Source: Deltaproteobacteria bacterium
GTDB lineage: Bacteria > Myxococcota > JADLHZ01
Reading direction: 5' to 3'
Assembly: GCA_020848545.1 (NCBI GenBank)
Contig: JADLHZ010000032.1
Span: forward strand, 1-64,000
DNA: 64,000 bases
The notes under the pieces were generated by a model, which had not been told where the DNA came from, did not search any database, and saw only the letters and a program-made list of their open reading frames with translations. Every line of letters starts with the position of its first letter. Position 1 is the first letter of the stretch. This document shows, piece after piece, positions 44,513 through 54,968 of this stretch. Position numbers and translations under genes: made by a program.

Positions 44513-45052
44513 TCAGCGAACCGCGAAGCTGCCGGTCCCGTCGCGACAATCGAAGAGCACGCTCGCCCGGTGCGGCGCCTCGGGGTCATCCGGCTCCGGC
44601 ATGTCGACCGCCATCGAGCAGTTGAGCGAGAAGGCGTGGCCGAGCAGCGCGCGCGCCGTCTCTCTCGCGGCGTCCGACGAGCGCATCTCGAGCACCGCCA
44701 GGCATGACGCCGTCCGGCAGTCGAGCGCGGTCACGCGGGCGCCGCCAAAGCGTGCGAAGTCGGCCCCGAGCGTGCTGGTCGCGGCGTCGGCCCACAGAGC
44801 GTTCACGGGCTCGGCGAGATGGCGCTGCAAGCTTTCGCCCGAGCGGTCCGGCGGGGTCTCAGCAGCGGCAGGGCGCTCGAGCTCTGCGACGCGCGCGGTC
44901 AGCTTGACGACGCTCGCTTCGAGCGCACGTAGCCGCCCAGGGTCGCTCGCCGGCGGCGGCGGCCTCACCGAGACGACCGAGCCGAGGCCGAGGCCCACGC
45001 AAATCCCGGCGCAAATTGGGCCGAGCAATGTCGCTTTGGTTCCTGCGCGCAT
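44513..45052 (-). CDS. Secreted or membrane-anchored hypothetical protein
   Basis: This 179-residue protein has a hydrophobic N-terminus (LLGPICAGICVGLGLGSVVS) acting as signal or anchor, a short coiled coil (RLRALEASVVKLTARVAELE), a Pro-rich linker and a C-terminal domain with ALDCRTASCLAVLEMRSSDA and NCSMAV. The DCRTxxC segment recalls a small periplasmic domain frequent in myxobacteria, probably with one or two disulfides. Function unknown. It ends 6 bases after the convergent btpA-like gene. Confidence 0.6.
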   Translation of the reverse strand: MRAGTKATLLGPICAGICVGLGLGSVVSVRPPPPASDPGRLRALEASVVKLTARVAELERPAAAETPPDRSGESLQRHLAEPVNALWADAATSTLGADFARFGGARVTALDCRTASCLAVLEMRSSDAARETARALLGHAFSLNCSMAVDMPEPDDPEAPHRASVLFDCRDGTGSFAVR

Positions 45053-45311
45053 GTGCCGACCCTCCGTCTCATCCGTACAGCGTCACCTGATTCCGACGGG
45101 GTTGCACAGCCTGTGCCCGTAGCTCCGCACGAAAACCCGCACGAAATCCCCACGTTCATGGCGCGGCCACCGGCGGCGATGCGGGACACCGCCACGAGAC
45201 AAGCGGTACCCCACGCTCGTTATCGACCGGGCGTCGCCTGCGGGAGCCGGAATCGACGCGCAAGAGCGAGCCCGATCGACAACGATCTCAGAAAGGGACG
45301 CCCCCCCCTCT

Positions 45312-46331
<1,020 letters not shown>

Positions 46332-46340
46332 GCGTCTCCC

Positions 46341-47867
46341 CTATGCTTGTAACGTTCGTCCTCGCCCGTCGCGGGATGCGGCGGGCGTCATGACTTCTCC
46401 CAGGCGCAGCACGAGCGCTTCGCTCACGTGCGCGTCTTCGGTGCGCTCCGACGCGGCGAGGTCAGCGATGCTGCGTGCGACGCGAAGCACCCGATCGAGC
46501 GCGCGCTGTGACAGCTCGAGGCGCGCGACCTCCGCTTCGAGCAGGGCCCACGCCGCGGCCGTTGCGCGCACCTCCGAAAAGAGCTCCGTGCCCTGCAGCG
46601 ATCGATTGAGCCCGCTTCGCCCCGAAGCCCGCGCGAAGGCACGGGCCGCGGCGACTTGCCCGCGCAGCGTCGCCGTCGTCTCTGCCATGCCGCCGCTGGT
46701 GACCGCGCCGCTCACGTCGATGCGCATGTCGAAGCGATCGGTGATCGGGCCGTTCAGCCGCGCCCGGTAGCGCTCGATGTCCTTCGCCGAGCACGCGCAC
46801 GCCTTCGTCTCGTGCGTCAGAAATCCGCACGGGCACGGGTTCGTCGCAGCGATGAGCTGAAAGCGCGCATCGAAGCTGACGTGGCGCAGCGCGCGCGCGA
46901 TGACCGCGACGCCGGACTCCAGCGGCTGGCGCAGCGCGTTCAGCGCCTCGGTGCGAAACTCCGCGAGCTCGTCCAAGAACAGAACGCCGTGGTGGGCCAA
47001 CGAGATCTCGCCTGGCCGCGGCTTCGATCCGCCGCCGACCAGCGCGGCGACCGACAAAGAATGATGCGGCGCACGCAGCGGCGGCCGGCGGCTCGGGCGT
47101 GGCGTGCCGTTCAACGAATGCAGCGCCAGGACCTCGGTGCGCTGAGGCTCGGACAGATCCGGCAAGAGGCCAACGAAGCGCTCGCAGAGCATCGTCTTGC
47201 CGACGCCCGGCGGCCCGCTGAGCAACACATGATGGCCGCCGACCGCCGCGATGACGAGCGCGCGCTTGGCGGTCAGCTGCCCGCGCACGTGCGAGAAGCA
47301 GGCGACAGGATCGAGGCGTTCGTTCTCGATCAAGGGCTTCGGTCGCGAGAACGGTTCTTCGCCGCGAAACGCCGCGACGACGTGGGTGAGCGAACGCGCC
47401 GAGAGCACTTCGATGCCGTCGATCAACGCGGCCTCCGGCCCGTTCTCCTCGGCGACGACGATCCCGCGCATTCCGGCGTCGCGGCAGCCGCGCGCCAAGA
47501 TCACCGCGCCGGGGACGCCCCGCAGCGCGCCGTCGAGGCCGAGCTCGGCGGCGAACATGTAGCCGTCGAGCGCCGCTTCGCTGACGAAGCCGAGGCCACA
47601 GAGCTTCGCGAGCGCGATCGGCAAGTCGAGCGCGCTGCCCTCTTTGCGAATGTCGGCCGGCGCCAGGTTGATGACCGTGCGCCGCGACGGTTCGTCGAAG
47701 CCTGACGACTTCAACGCCGCCTCGATGCGGGAGCGACTCTCTTTGATCGCCGAGTCTGGGAGGCCGACGATGATGCACATCGGCAGCCCGAGGCCGACGT
47801 ACGCCTCGACCGAGATGCGAATCGCTGTCGCGCCGATCAGAGTCGCGCCGATGGTTCGTCCAAGCAC
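46341..47867 (-). CDS. comM: YifB/ComM-family AAA+ protein (Mg-chelatase-like)
   Basis: The GTG at 47867 gives 508 residues, close to the family length, and begins with the typical TIGATLIGATAIRISVEAYV; an ATG at 47918 would add 17 residues. Features: N-terminal Lon-protease-like S5 fold (GLPDSAIKESRSRIEAALK, LDLPIALAKL), Walker [10 protein letters not shown], Walker B GVLFLDELAEF, Cys-rich insertion (NPCPCGFLTHETKACAC), and a helical C-terminus (LSQRALDRVLRVARSIADL). ComM is a hexameric helicase that aids branch migration during integration of incoming DNA in natural transformation. It leads a two-gene unit with recA, fitting a recombination role. It is divergent from the acyl-CoA dehydrogenase gene. 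Confidence 0.92.
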   Translation of the reverse strand: MLGRTIGATLIGATAIRISVEAYVGLGLPMCIIVGLPDSAIKESRSRIEAALKSSGFDEPSRRTVINLAPADIRKEGSALDLPIALAKLCGLGFVSEAALDGYMFAAELGLDGALRGVPGAVILARGCRDAGMRGIVVAEENGPEAALIDGIEVLSARSLTHVVAAFRGEEPFSRPKPLIENERLDPVACFSHVRGQLTAKRALVIAAVGGHHVLLSGPPGVGKTMLCERFVGLLPDLSEPQRTEVLALHSLNGTPRPSRRPPLRAPHHSLSVAALVGGGSKPRPGEISLAHHGVLFLDELAEFRTEALNALRQPLESGVAVIARALRHVSFDARFQLIAATNPCPCGFLTHETKACACSAKDIERYRARLNGPITDRFDMRIDVSGAVTSGGMAETTATLRGQVAAARAFARASGRSGLNRSLQGTELFSEVRATAAAWALLEAEVARLELSQRALDRVLRVARSIADLAASERTEDAHVSEALVLRLGEVMTPAASRDGRGRTLQA

Positions 47868-48022
47868 GGGCCCGCGCTGAGCAGGCGGCGTGCCACGAAC
47901 CCAAAAGCGCGCAAACACTTGTCGTCCCGAGAACCGCGCAAAAACCGCGCTGTCCGAAAACGAGACAGAGTGTCCGCCGAGCGCTCCACTCCGTCCGAAA
48001 CCCGTGCTAGCGGCCGCGGGCG

Positions 48023-49162
48023 ATGCAACTCGAGCTCACCGAGCACCAACGCCTGACCAAAGACGCCGCGCGCAAGTTCGCCGCACAGCACCTCGCCCCG
48101 TTCGCCGCCGGCTGGGACAAGAAGGAAGAGTTCCCGGCGCAAGCGCTGCAAAAGCTAGGCGAAGCCGGCTTCCTCGCCATGCTCGTACCCGAAGACGAGG
48201 GCGGCACCGGCGCCGGCGCGGTCGCCTACGCGCTCGCGATCATGGAGCTCGCCGAAGGGTGTCCAGCCACCACCGTCACGATGAGCGTGACGAACATGGT
48301 GGCCGACGTCATCTCCCGCTTCGGCACGCCGGAGCAGAAGCAGCGCTACCTGCCGAAGTTCGCCGACGGATCCTTCCTCTGCGCGTCCTTCTCCCTCAGT
48401 GAACCTGGCGCCGGCTCCGACGCCGCCGGCTTGAAAGCGCGCGCGGACCAAGACGGCGATGACTACGTGCTGAACGGCGAAAAAGCCTGGGTCAGCCACG
48501 GCGAGGAAGCGTCGCTGTACCTCATCATGGCGCAGGTCGACCAAGGCGGCGGCAAGCTGAAGCCCACCGCGTTCCTCGTCGAACGAGGCGCCAAAGGCCT
48601 CAGCGTCGGACGGCGCGAAGAAAAGATGGGGCTCAGAGCGTCACACACGTGCGGGCTCGTGCTCGACGGCCTCAGAGTGCCAAAGACGGCGATCCTCGGC
48701 GGCGAAGGCAACGGCTTGAAGGTGGCGCTCACCGCGCTCGACGGCGGCCGCATCGGCGTCGGCGCGCAAGCCATCGGCATCGCCCGCGCCGCGCTCCAAG
48801 CGAGCCTGAAGTACGCCAAAGATCGACAAACGTTCGGCAAAGCGATCGGCGAGTTCCAGGCGATCCAGTGGAAGCTCGCGAACATGGCGACCGAGCTCGA
48901 CGCTGCCACGCTCCTCGTGCTGCGCGCGGCCGAGATGCGCGAGAAGAAGCAGCCGTGCACCAAGGAAGCCGCGATGGCGAAGCTCTTCGCCACCGACGCG
49001 GCTTACCGAGTCTGCAACGAAGCCGTGCAGATCCATGGCGGCTACGGCTACATCGGCGAGTTCCCGGTCGAGCGGCACTTTCGCGACGTGCGGGTCACGC
49101 AGATCTACGAAGGCGCCAACGAGATCCAGCGCATCGTCATCGCGCGTGCCGTCCTGTCTTAG
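48023..49162 (+). CDS. Acyl-CoA dehydrogenase
   Basis: The 379-residue flavoprotein has the family blocks: helical N-terminus, FSLSEPGAGSDAAGLKA, YVLNGEKAWVSHGEEASLYL, the C-terminal helical domain (DRQTFGKAIGEFQAIQWKLA, QIHGGYGYIGEFPVERHFRD) and the region with the likely catalytic base Glu in QIYEGANEIQRI. It introduces a trans-2 double bond into acyl-CoA and passes electrons to ETF. The position of the Glu matches short- or branched-chain types. Downstream genes for a B12-binding domain and HMG-CoA lyase suggest branched-chain amino-acid breakdown, but the chain specificity cannot be read with certainty. Confidence 0.92.
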   Translation: MQLELTEHQRLTKDAARKFAAQHLAPFAAGWDKKEEFPAQALQKLGEAGFLAMLVPEDEGGTGAGAVAYALAIMELAEGCPATTVTMSVTNMVADVISRFGTPEQKQRYLPKFADGSFLCASFSLSEPGAGSDAAGLKARADQDGDDYVLNGEKAWVSHGEEASLYLIMAQVDQGGGKLKPTAFLVERGAKGLSVGRREEKMGLRASHTCGLVLDGLRVPKTAILGGEGNGLKVALTALDGGRIGVGAQAIGIARAALQASLKYAKDRQTFGKAIGEFQAIQWKLANMATELDAATLLVLRAAEMREKKQPCTKEAAMAKLFATDAAYRVCNEAVQIHGGYGYIGEFPVERHFRDVRVTQIYEGANEIQRIVIARAVLS

Positions 49163-49236
49163 TGCTTGTCGAGCCGCACGCGGCGCGGTCGCCTTGCCTT
49201 GTCGCCACCGTCAACTTTGTGTAGCGAGAGTCCCCG

Positions 49237-49665
49237 ATGAGCCAAGCTGTCCGGAAGGTTCGCATCCTCGTCGCCAAGCCGGGTCTCGACGGCCATGATC
49301 GCGGCGCCAAAGTGGTCGCTCGGGCGCTGCGCGACGCCGGCCACGAGGTCATCTACACCGGCCTACATCAGACGCCGGAGATGATCGTGGCGGCGGCCGT
49401 CCAAGAAGACGTCGACTTCGTGGGGCTCTCGATCATGAGCGGCGCCCACATGACCTTGATGCCGAAGATCGCCGAGCTCCTGAAGGCGAAGAACGCCGGC
49501 GACATCCGGATCTTCGGCGGTGGCATCATCCCGAACGAGGACATCGCCATCTTGAAGCAGAAGGGCATCGACGCCATCTTCACTCCCGGGACGCCGCTGA
49601 CCGAGATCCTCGAGTATATCGCGACAAATATCGACAAAAACGCCACGAAATCGCAGACTAAATAA
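49237..49665 (+). CDS. Cobalamin-binding subunit of methylmalonyl/isobutyryl-CoA mutase type
   Basis: This 142-residue protein is a stand-alone B12-binding domain: [20 protein letters not shown] carries the D-x-H-x-x-G motif whose His ligates cobalt, followed by [16 protein letters not shown] and [20 protein letters not shown]. The large catalytic (TIM barrel) subunit is not in the window. Such small subunits pair with a separate catalytic chain of methylmalonyl-CoA, isobutyryl-CoA or ethylmalonyl-CoA mutases. It sits between acyl-CoA dehydrogenase and HMG-CoA lyase genes, with 2 bases to the latter. Confidence 0.92.
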   Translation: MSQAVRKVRILVAKPGLDGHDRGAKVVARALRDAGHEVIYTGLHQTPEMIVAAAVQEDVDFVGLSIMSGAHMTLMPKIAELLKAKNAGDIRIFGGGIIPNEDIAILKQKGIDAIFTPGTPLTEILEYIATNIDKNATKSQTK

Positions 49666-49667
49666 AG

Positions 49668-50720
49668 ATGTTCGAATCGCTGCCAGAAGAAGTCACCGTC
49701 TACGAAGTGGGCCCGCGCGACGGCCTGCAGAACGAGACCGTGCCGCTCGGGGCGACGGACAAGATCGCGTTCATCCAGGCCTTGGTCGAAGCCGGCGTGA
49801 AGCGCATCGAGGCGACGAGCTTCGTGCACCCGAAGTGGATCCCGCAGCTCGCCGACGCCGAGAAAGTCTGCGCCGGTTTGCCCGAAGCGCCGGGCGTGCG
49901 GTTTTCGGCGCTGGTGCCGAACGTCAAAGGGCTCGAGCGCGCGCTGAAGACGCGGATTCACGAAGTCGCGATCTTCCTCTCGGCGTCGGAGTCGCACAAC
50001 AAGCGCAATATTCACCGCACGGTCGCCGAGAGCTTGGCCGACTACCGCGACGTCGTCACGCAAGCGCGGGCGGCAGGGCGCGGAGTGCGCGGCTACGTCT
50101 CGACGGTGTTCGGGTGTCCCTATGAAGGCGCCGTCGATCCGCGCGCGGTCGTGCGCTTGGTCGGTGAGCTGAAGGCGCTCGGCGTCGACGAAGTGTCGCT
50201 CGGCGATACGATCGGCGTCGCCACGCCGGCCGAGGTCTACACGCTGTCGAAGCAGCTCGTGCGTGACTTTGGCGCGAAGAGCCTGGCGCTGCACCTGCAC
50301 AACACGCGCGGGACGGCGTTGGCCAACGTGGTCGCCGGGCTCGAAGCCGGCATTCGCGTGTTCGATTCGACGGCCGGCGGCCTCGGCGGCTGTCCGTATG
50401 CGCCGGGCGCCAGCGGTAACCTGGCGTCGGAAGATCTCGTCTACATGCTGCACGGCATGGGCATCCGTACCGGCATCGATCTCGTGAAGCTCACTCGGGC
50501 GTCGAAGGCGCTCGAGCCGCTCCTCGGCCACGCCTTGGAGTCGAACGTGGTGCGCAGCTTGAGCATGCACGTCTCGCGGCCGGCCGAAGACGGCCAAGAT
50601 CCGGCGCAAGGCTCGTTCATTCCGGATCCCGACTCACGCCGGCAGAAAAGCGGCGCCGACGTCATCGCTTTGGAAAAACCACAAGCCTCGAAAAATATTG
50701 TAACAACGTTTAACCAATAG
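49668..50720 (+). CDS. Hydroxymethylglutaryl-CoA lyase
   Basis: The 350-residue TIM-barrel enzyme has VYEVGPRDGLQNE at the start with the catalytic Arg and metal Asp, EATSFVHPKW, YVSTVFGCPYEG, the metal pair in LHLHNTRG, and the signature FDSTAGGLGGCPYAPGASGN with the active-site Cys. It splits HMG-CoA into acetyl-CoA and acetoacetate, the last step of leucine breakdown. The C-terminal 50 residues (after about 300) are an extra polar tail (PDPDSRRQKSGADV). In myxobacteria leucine-derived intermediates also feed iso-branched lipid synthesis. Confidence 0.93.
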   Translation: MFESLPEEVTVYEVGPRDGLQNETVPLGATDKIAFIQALVEAGVKRIEATSFVHPKWIPQLADAEKVCAGLPEAPGVRFSALVPNVKGLERALKTRIHEVAIFLSASESHNKRNIHRTVAESLADYRDVVTQARAAGRGVRGYVSTVFGCPYEGAVDPRAVVRLVGELKALGVDEVSLGDTIGVATPAEVYTLSKQLVRDFGAKSLALHLHNTRGTALANVVAGLEAGIRVFDSTAGGLGGCPYAPGASGNLASEDLVYMLHGMGIRTGIDLVKLTRASKALEPLLGHALESNVVRSLSMHVSRPAEDGQDPAQGSFIPDPDSRRQKSGADVIALEKPQASKNIVTTFNQ

Positions 50721-50722
50721 AA

Positions 50723-50743
50723 GCGCGGCACGGGATGCCGCGC
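50723..50743 (+). terminator. GC-rich hairpin after the HMG-CoA lyase gene
   Basis: GCGCGGCA (50723-50730) and TGCCGCGC (50736-50743) pair perfectly over 8 bp with a CGGGA loop, beginning 2 bases after the stop codon. Only CTTGCT follows, so termination would depend on the strong stem. Confidence 0.5.
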
Positions 50744-50826
50744 CTTGCTACAGAAGCCGAACACGCTGACGGAATAACGGACACCCCCCTTGCGCTGCCG
50801 CGAAGGCGCGATACTTTCGGCCGCGG

Positions 50827-52521
50827 ATGATCCTCTTCAAGCTCGTCGTCAATCTCTTGCTCGTGTTGCGCGCGCCGCTCGTCCTCCTGCGCCGGCGCCG
50901 CGCGTTGCCAAAGAGCGGCCTCGTGCGCCTGCAGATCGACGGGCGCTTGGTCGAAGCGGCGCTGAAGCGGCCACGCTTCGTGTTGCCGTGGATGGCGCGG
51001 CGCCCCGTCACCTCGCTCGAGCGCGTGCGGGAGCTGTGCCGATTGATCGCTGCGGATTCCCGCGCCACCGGCCTCGTCGTCGATCTTGCGCGGGTGCAAG
51101 CGGGCTTCGCCGGGGCGCTCGAGCTCCGCGACGCCTTCGCCCTCGTGACGGCGGCTGGGAAACGGGTTCACGTGCACCTGCCGAAGGGCGGCGGGCTCAA
51201 AGAATACTTCGTGGCGAGCGTTGCGCAGTCGATGTCGATGCCGCCGCACGCCACGTTGTTCTTGGTCGGGATGGGCGGCAAGGGCTTCTATTTGAAGGAC
51301 GCCCTCGAAAAAGCCGGCGTCGAGCCCGAGGTGGAGCAGCGCTACGAGTACAAGAGCGCGGGCGAGATGTTCGGGCGCAGCGAGATGAGCGGGCCTGCGC
51401 GCGAGCAGGCCACCATCGTTCTCGGCGCGCTGGCCGATCGCGTGCTGGAGAGCGCCGCGAAGGGCAGGGCGGAGAAGCACGCTGACGGCGCTGCGCTCTT
51501 GCACCGTGGTCCGTACCGCGCCGAGGACGCGCAGAAGCTCGGGCTCATCGACTTTGTGGCGCATGACGACGAGCTCGCCGAGGCGTTGGGCAAGGCAGGC
51601 ATCGCCCACACGAAGCGGCCGGATGACACGCTCGCCGCAGCGCGGGCGCCGCTGTACTTGGCCCGCAAGACCGCGCGGGTGTTCCTGCCGTTCAGGCGAA
51701 AGCGGCGCGTCGCGGTGTTGGTGCTGAAGGGCACGATCGTCGACGAAGGCGCGCAGCCCGGGCAGATCGTCACGAAGCCTGTCGTGCAAGCGTGCGAGGC
51801 GCTGGCTAAAGATCCCTCGATCGGCGCCGTGGTGCTCGCGATCGACTCGCGCGGCGGCAGCGCCTCGGCCTCGGCCGACATGCACCACGCGATCCGGACG
51901 CTCGCGGCGAAGAAGCCGGTCGTTGCGTACCTCTCGGACTATGCGGCGAGCGGCGGTTATTACATCGCGTGCGGGGCCGACCACATCGTGGCGAACCCGC
52001 TGTCGGTCACCGGGTCCATCGGCGTCATCGCCATGCGGCCGATCTTGGAGCGTTTGCTCGGCAAGCTCGGGGTGCACCGAGACGGCGTGAAGATCGGCGA
52101 CCATGCGGGGATCCTGGACGGCATCGCGCGCTTCACGGAGGCCGAGAAGCACGCGATGGAGCGGCTCATCGACGCGACCTACGCGGAGTTTGCCGGCGTC
52201 GTGATGCAGAGCCGGAAGCTCGCGCCGGAGGTCCTCGATCGCCTGGCCCGCGGGCGGGTGTGGCTCGGCGAGAACGCGGCGTTCGCTCCACTGCGAGACG
52301 CGCTTGGAGGGCTCGAAGCGGCGATCGCAGAGGCGAAGAAGCGCGCGCCGGTGAAGCTCGCCGACGAGCCGCTCGTGTTCGAGCCGCACCGGCCGCGGCC
52401 AAGCTTGCAGATGTTGCCTTTCTCCGGTGCTTTTTCCGGCTCTCCTTGGCGTGACCTCGGCTTTCCGCTACTCGGCTCACCCGGCGGCGCCTGGTTCTAC
52501 GAAGCGTTCGCCATAGAATAG
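50827..52521 (+). CDS. sppA: Signal peptide peptidase SppA, 67-kDa type
   Basis: The 564-residue protein has an N-terminal membrane helix (residues 6-21), a first S49-like half with the catalytic Lys176 in YEYKSAGEMFG, and a second half with the nucleophile Ser375 in YAASGGYYIACG. This Lys-in-first, Ser-in-second arrangement is the one of E. coli SppA, which degrades leftover signal peptides at the inner membrane. The conserved AIDSRGGSASASADM and NPLSVTGSIGVIA segments support it. The C-terminal 60 residues are variable. It is followed by orn after 10 bases. Confidence 0.9.
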   Translation: MILFKLVVNLLLVLRAPLVLLRRRRALPKSGLVRLQIDGRLVEAALKRPRFVLPWMARRPVTSLERVRELCRLIAADSRATGLVVDLARVQAGFAGALELRDAFALVTAAGKRVHVHLPKGGGLKEYFVASVAQSMSMPPHATLFLVGMGGKGFYLKDALEKAGVEPEVEQRYEYKSAGEMFGRSEMSGPAREQATIVLGALADRVLESAAKGRAEKHADGAALLHRGPYRAEDAQKLGLIDFVAHDDELAEALGKAGIAHTKRPDDTLAAARAPLYLARKTARVFLPFRRKRRVAVLVLKGTIVDEGAQPGQIVTKPVVQACEALAKDPSIGAVVLAIDSRGGSASASADMHHAIRTLAAKKPVVAYLSDYAASGGYYIACGADHIVANPLSVTGSIGVIAMRPILERLLGKLGVHRDGVKIGDHAGILDGIARFTEAEKHAMERLIDATYAEFAGVVMQSRKLAPEVLDRLARGRVWLGENAAFAPLRDALGGLEAAIAEAKKRAPVKLADEPLVFEPHRPRPSLQMLPFSGAFSGSPWRDLGFPLLGSPGGAWFYEAFAIE

Positions 52522-52531
52522 GAAGCCGAAA

Positions 52532-53089
52532 ATGCCGCAGCAGAAGGACGGGATGCTCTGGGTCGACCTCGAGATGACGGGGCTCGATCCGGATTCCTGT
52601 ACGATCATCGAGATCGCCTCGCTCGTGACCGACAACGAGCTGAACGTCCTCGCCGAGGGGCCGGCGATCGTCATTCACCAGCCTGCCGCGTTGCTCGAGA
52701 AGATGGACGCCTGGAACCAAGAGCACCACAAGAAGTCCGGGCTCTACGACGCGGTGCTCGCCTCGCAGCTGAGCCTCGAGAAGGCCGAGGAAGAGACGCT
52801 CGCGTTCTGCAAGGAGTGGTTGCCGCAGAAGAAGGCGCCGCTCTGCGGCAACTCGATCTGGCAGGACCGCCGCTTCTTGTGCCGCTACATGCCGAAGCTC
52901 GAAGGCTACCTGCACTACCGCAACATCGACGTGTCGAGCTTCAAGGAAGTCATCCGCCGCTGGTACACGGGCGGGCCGGAGCTGCAGCGGAAGAAAGAGG
53001 CGCACCGGGCGCTCGACGACATCAAGGAGAGCATCAACGAGCTGCGGTTCTACCGCGAGAACTTCTTGGTGAAGCCGGTCGCGCGATAA
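52532..53089 (+). CDS. orn: Oligoribonuclease
   Basis: The 185-residue DEDDh exonuclease has the four metal/catalytic motifs: WVDLEMTGLDPD (Asp and Glu), CGNSIWQDRRFL (Asp), and HRALDDIKESI (catalytic His and Asp). It degrades 2- to 5-base RNA ends, including pGpG from cyclic-di-GMP breakdown, and is usually essential where present. Length is normal. It converges with pepP, leaving 65 bases that contain an inverted repeat. Confidence 0.95.
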   Translation: MPQQKDGMLWVDLEMTGLDPDSCTIIEIASLVTDNELNVLAEGPAIVIHQPAALLEKMDAWNQEHHKKSGLYDAVLASQLSLEKAEEETLAFCKEWLPQKKAPLCGNSIWQDRRFLCRYMPKLEGYLHYRNIDVSSFKEVIRRWYTGGPELQRKKEAHRALDDIKESINELRFYRENFLVKPVAR

Positions 53090-53111
53090 GGGCCCGTCTG
53101 CTTCGTTGCTC

Positions 53112-53147
53112 GGTCGCGCCTCGCATACGAACCCTTCTCGCGCGACC
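53112..53147. terminator. Inverted repeat between convergent orn and pepP
   Basis: GGTCGCGC (53112-53119) and GCGCGACC (53140-53147) are perfect 8-bp complements separated by 20 bases, in the gap between two convergent genes. It may act as a weak bidirectional terminator; there is no T-run. Confidence 0.3.
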
Positions 53148-53154
53148 TAGAATC

Positions 53155-54912
53155 TTACTTCGGCGCGCGGCCGCGGAGATACTGCGCCAGCCACGCGCGT
53201 TCCTCTTCATTGAGAAGCTTGCGCTCGATGAGCCGCTGGTCGAGCGGCGAGAACGTCAGCGGCCGCACCTGCAGATAGCCCGGCACGCCGGTGATGCGCT
53301 CGAGCGTGCACAGGTTCTCGATGCGGATGCCGCCGAAGCGTTCGAGGTAGACGCCGGGCTCAATCGAAAACACCATGCCCTCTTCGAGCGCGGCGGTGCC
53401 GGTCGTGCCGATGCGCGGCGGAAACTCGTGCACGTTGATGCCGACGCCGTGGCCGGTGCCGTGGTTGTAGTTCAGCCCTTGCGCCCAAAGCGGTGCGCGC
53501 ACGATGGCATCCAGCTGATCGCCGCGGGTGCCGACGGGGATGCGCGCGCGCATGCCGGCGATCGCCGCCTTCAAGGTGAGCGTGTAGTAGCGCTTCTGCT
53601 CGGCGCTCGCCTTCTGTGACTTCGGGCCGACCAAGAACGTGCGCGTGAGGTCGGTGGCGTAGCCTTCGTCGTAGTAGGCGCCGGTGTCGAGCAAGACGAG
53701 CTCGCCCTGCTTGATGATGCGCTTCGGGTTCGGCTTCGAGTAGTGGACGATGGCGCCGTTTCTGCCGGCCGCCGAGATGATGTCGAACGACAGGCCCGTC
53801 GCGCCCGAGGCAAAGAAGCGCTCGCGGACTTCTGCGGCGAAGTCGGCCTCGCTGACGACCTTGCGCTTGCTGACTTCCTCGCAGAGCCACGCGATCGCGC
53901 CTTCGATCACCTTGTCGGCGCGCGCGAAGGCGGCGGTCATGGCCTTCAGCTCTTTCTTGCCCTTCTTCGCCTTCAGCGGCCCGACTGGGCTCGGCAGCGC
54001 GACGACTTCAGCGCCCGAGTCCTTCAGCCGCTGCACCCAGCGCGCGCTCGTCAGCTTCGGGTCATAGCCGACGCGCGCCTTCTTCACGCGCAGGGCGAGC
54101 GCTTTGTCGAAGGCGGCGAGGTCAACGAAGTCGATCGCGGGGCGGGCGGCTTTGACGGCATCGCTCAGCGCCTCTTGCGCGACGCCGACGAGCAAGCGGC
54201 CGCCGCTCAGGTACGCCACCGAGCGAAACGTCACCTGGAATGGCAAGTCGCTGCCGCGCAGGTTCGTCAGATACGCGACCTCGTCGAGCGTTTGCACGAA
54301 GAGGCCGGCGAGGCTCTCCTTGGCGAGCGCTTCGCCCACGACCGTGAGCTTCTGTTGACTGCCGAGGTCGAGCTCGCCTTCGTCGAGGGCGCGCAGGGGC
54401 TTTGACTCACGGGCGATCGGGCCGCGCGCGCGCTCGACGAGCGAGGGATCGGTCGCGATCCAGACGGCGCCGGCGGTCGCTTTTTGCACGCGCTCGAGCT
54501 CGAACTGGCTGAAGCGATCGGGCTCATAGCCGACGCGCAGCTTCGGGCGCTTCGTGAGGACGGATTGCAGCTGTTCGAGCGCCGCTTGCTCTGGTGCGGT
54601 GCCGAGCGGAACTTTCACGACGTTGAACGCTTGCACTTCGCTGTCGGCTTGCAACCAGTAGCGGCCGTCGACGAAGACCCAGGCGCCATCGTGGGTGACG
54701 AGCGCTTCGCCGACCGAGCCGGTGAAGCCGGTGAGCCACGCGCGCGTCGACTCTTCGAGCGGCACGTACTCATTCAAGTGCGCGTCCGTCGAGCGCACCC
54801 ACAGCGCGTCGAGCTGGGCGCCGCGCATGAGGGCGCGGACAGCGTCGAGGCGTGCCGCGAGGCTGTGGTCGCTCGGAGAGGTGAGGGCGGTGGCAGCGGT
54901 CATGGCATGCAT
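53155..54912 (-). CDS. Xaa-Pro aminopeptidase (M24 family, three-domain type)
   Basis: The 585-residue protein has two N-terminal creatinase-like domains and a C-terminal pita-bread peptidase. Metal ligands appear in VLLDTGAYYDEGYATDLTRT (two Asp), NHGTGHGVGINVHE (His), EEGMVFSIEPGVYL (Glu) and GGIRIENLC (Glu). The three-domain length matches aminopeptidase P1 rather than the shorter PepP. It removes N-terminal residues followed by proline. An alternative start is the ATG at 54903. It is divergent from the bpt gene by 56 bases. Confidence 0.92.
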   Translation of the reverse strand: MHAMTAATALTSPSDHSLAARLDAVRALMRGAQLDALWVRSTDAHLNEYVPLEESTRAWLTGFTGSVGEALVTHDGAWVFVDGRYWLQADSEVQAFNVVKVPLGTAPEQAALEQLQSVLTKRPKLRVGYEPDRFSQFELERVQKATAGAVWIATDPSLVERARGPIARESKPLRALDEGELDLGSQQKLTVVGEALAKESLAGLFVQTLDEVAYLTNLRGSDLPFQVTFRSVAYLSGGRLLVGVAQEALSDAVKAARPAIDFVDLAAFDKALALRVKKARVGYDPKLTSARWVQRLKDSGAEVVALPSPVGPLKAKKGKKELKAMTAAFARADKVIEGAIAWLCEEVSKRKVVSEADFAAEVRERFFASGATGLSFDIISAAGRNGAIVHYSKPNPKRIIKQGELVLLDTGAYYDEGYATDLTRTFLVGPKSQKASAEQKRYYTLTLKAAIAGMRARIPVGTRGDQLDAIVRAPLWAQGLNYNHGTGHGVGINVHEFPPRIGTTGTAALEEGMVFSIEPGVYLERFGGIRIENLCTLERITGVPGYLQVRPLTFSPLDQRLIERKLLNEEERAWLAQYLRGRAPK

Positions 54913-54968
54913 GCGCGTAGCAAAACGCGGTGGTGGAAAGAAAGGGCCGGCGCCCTTACAATACGAGA

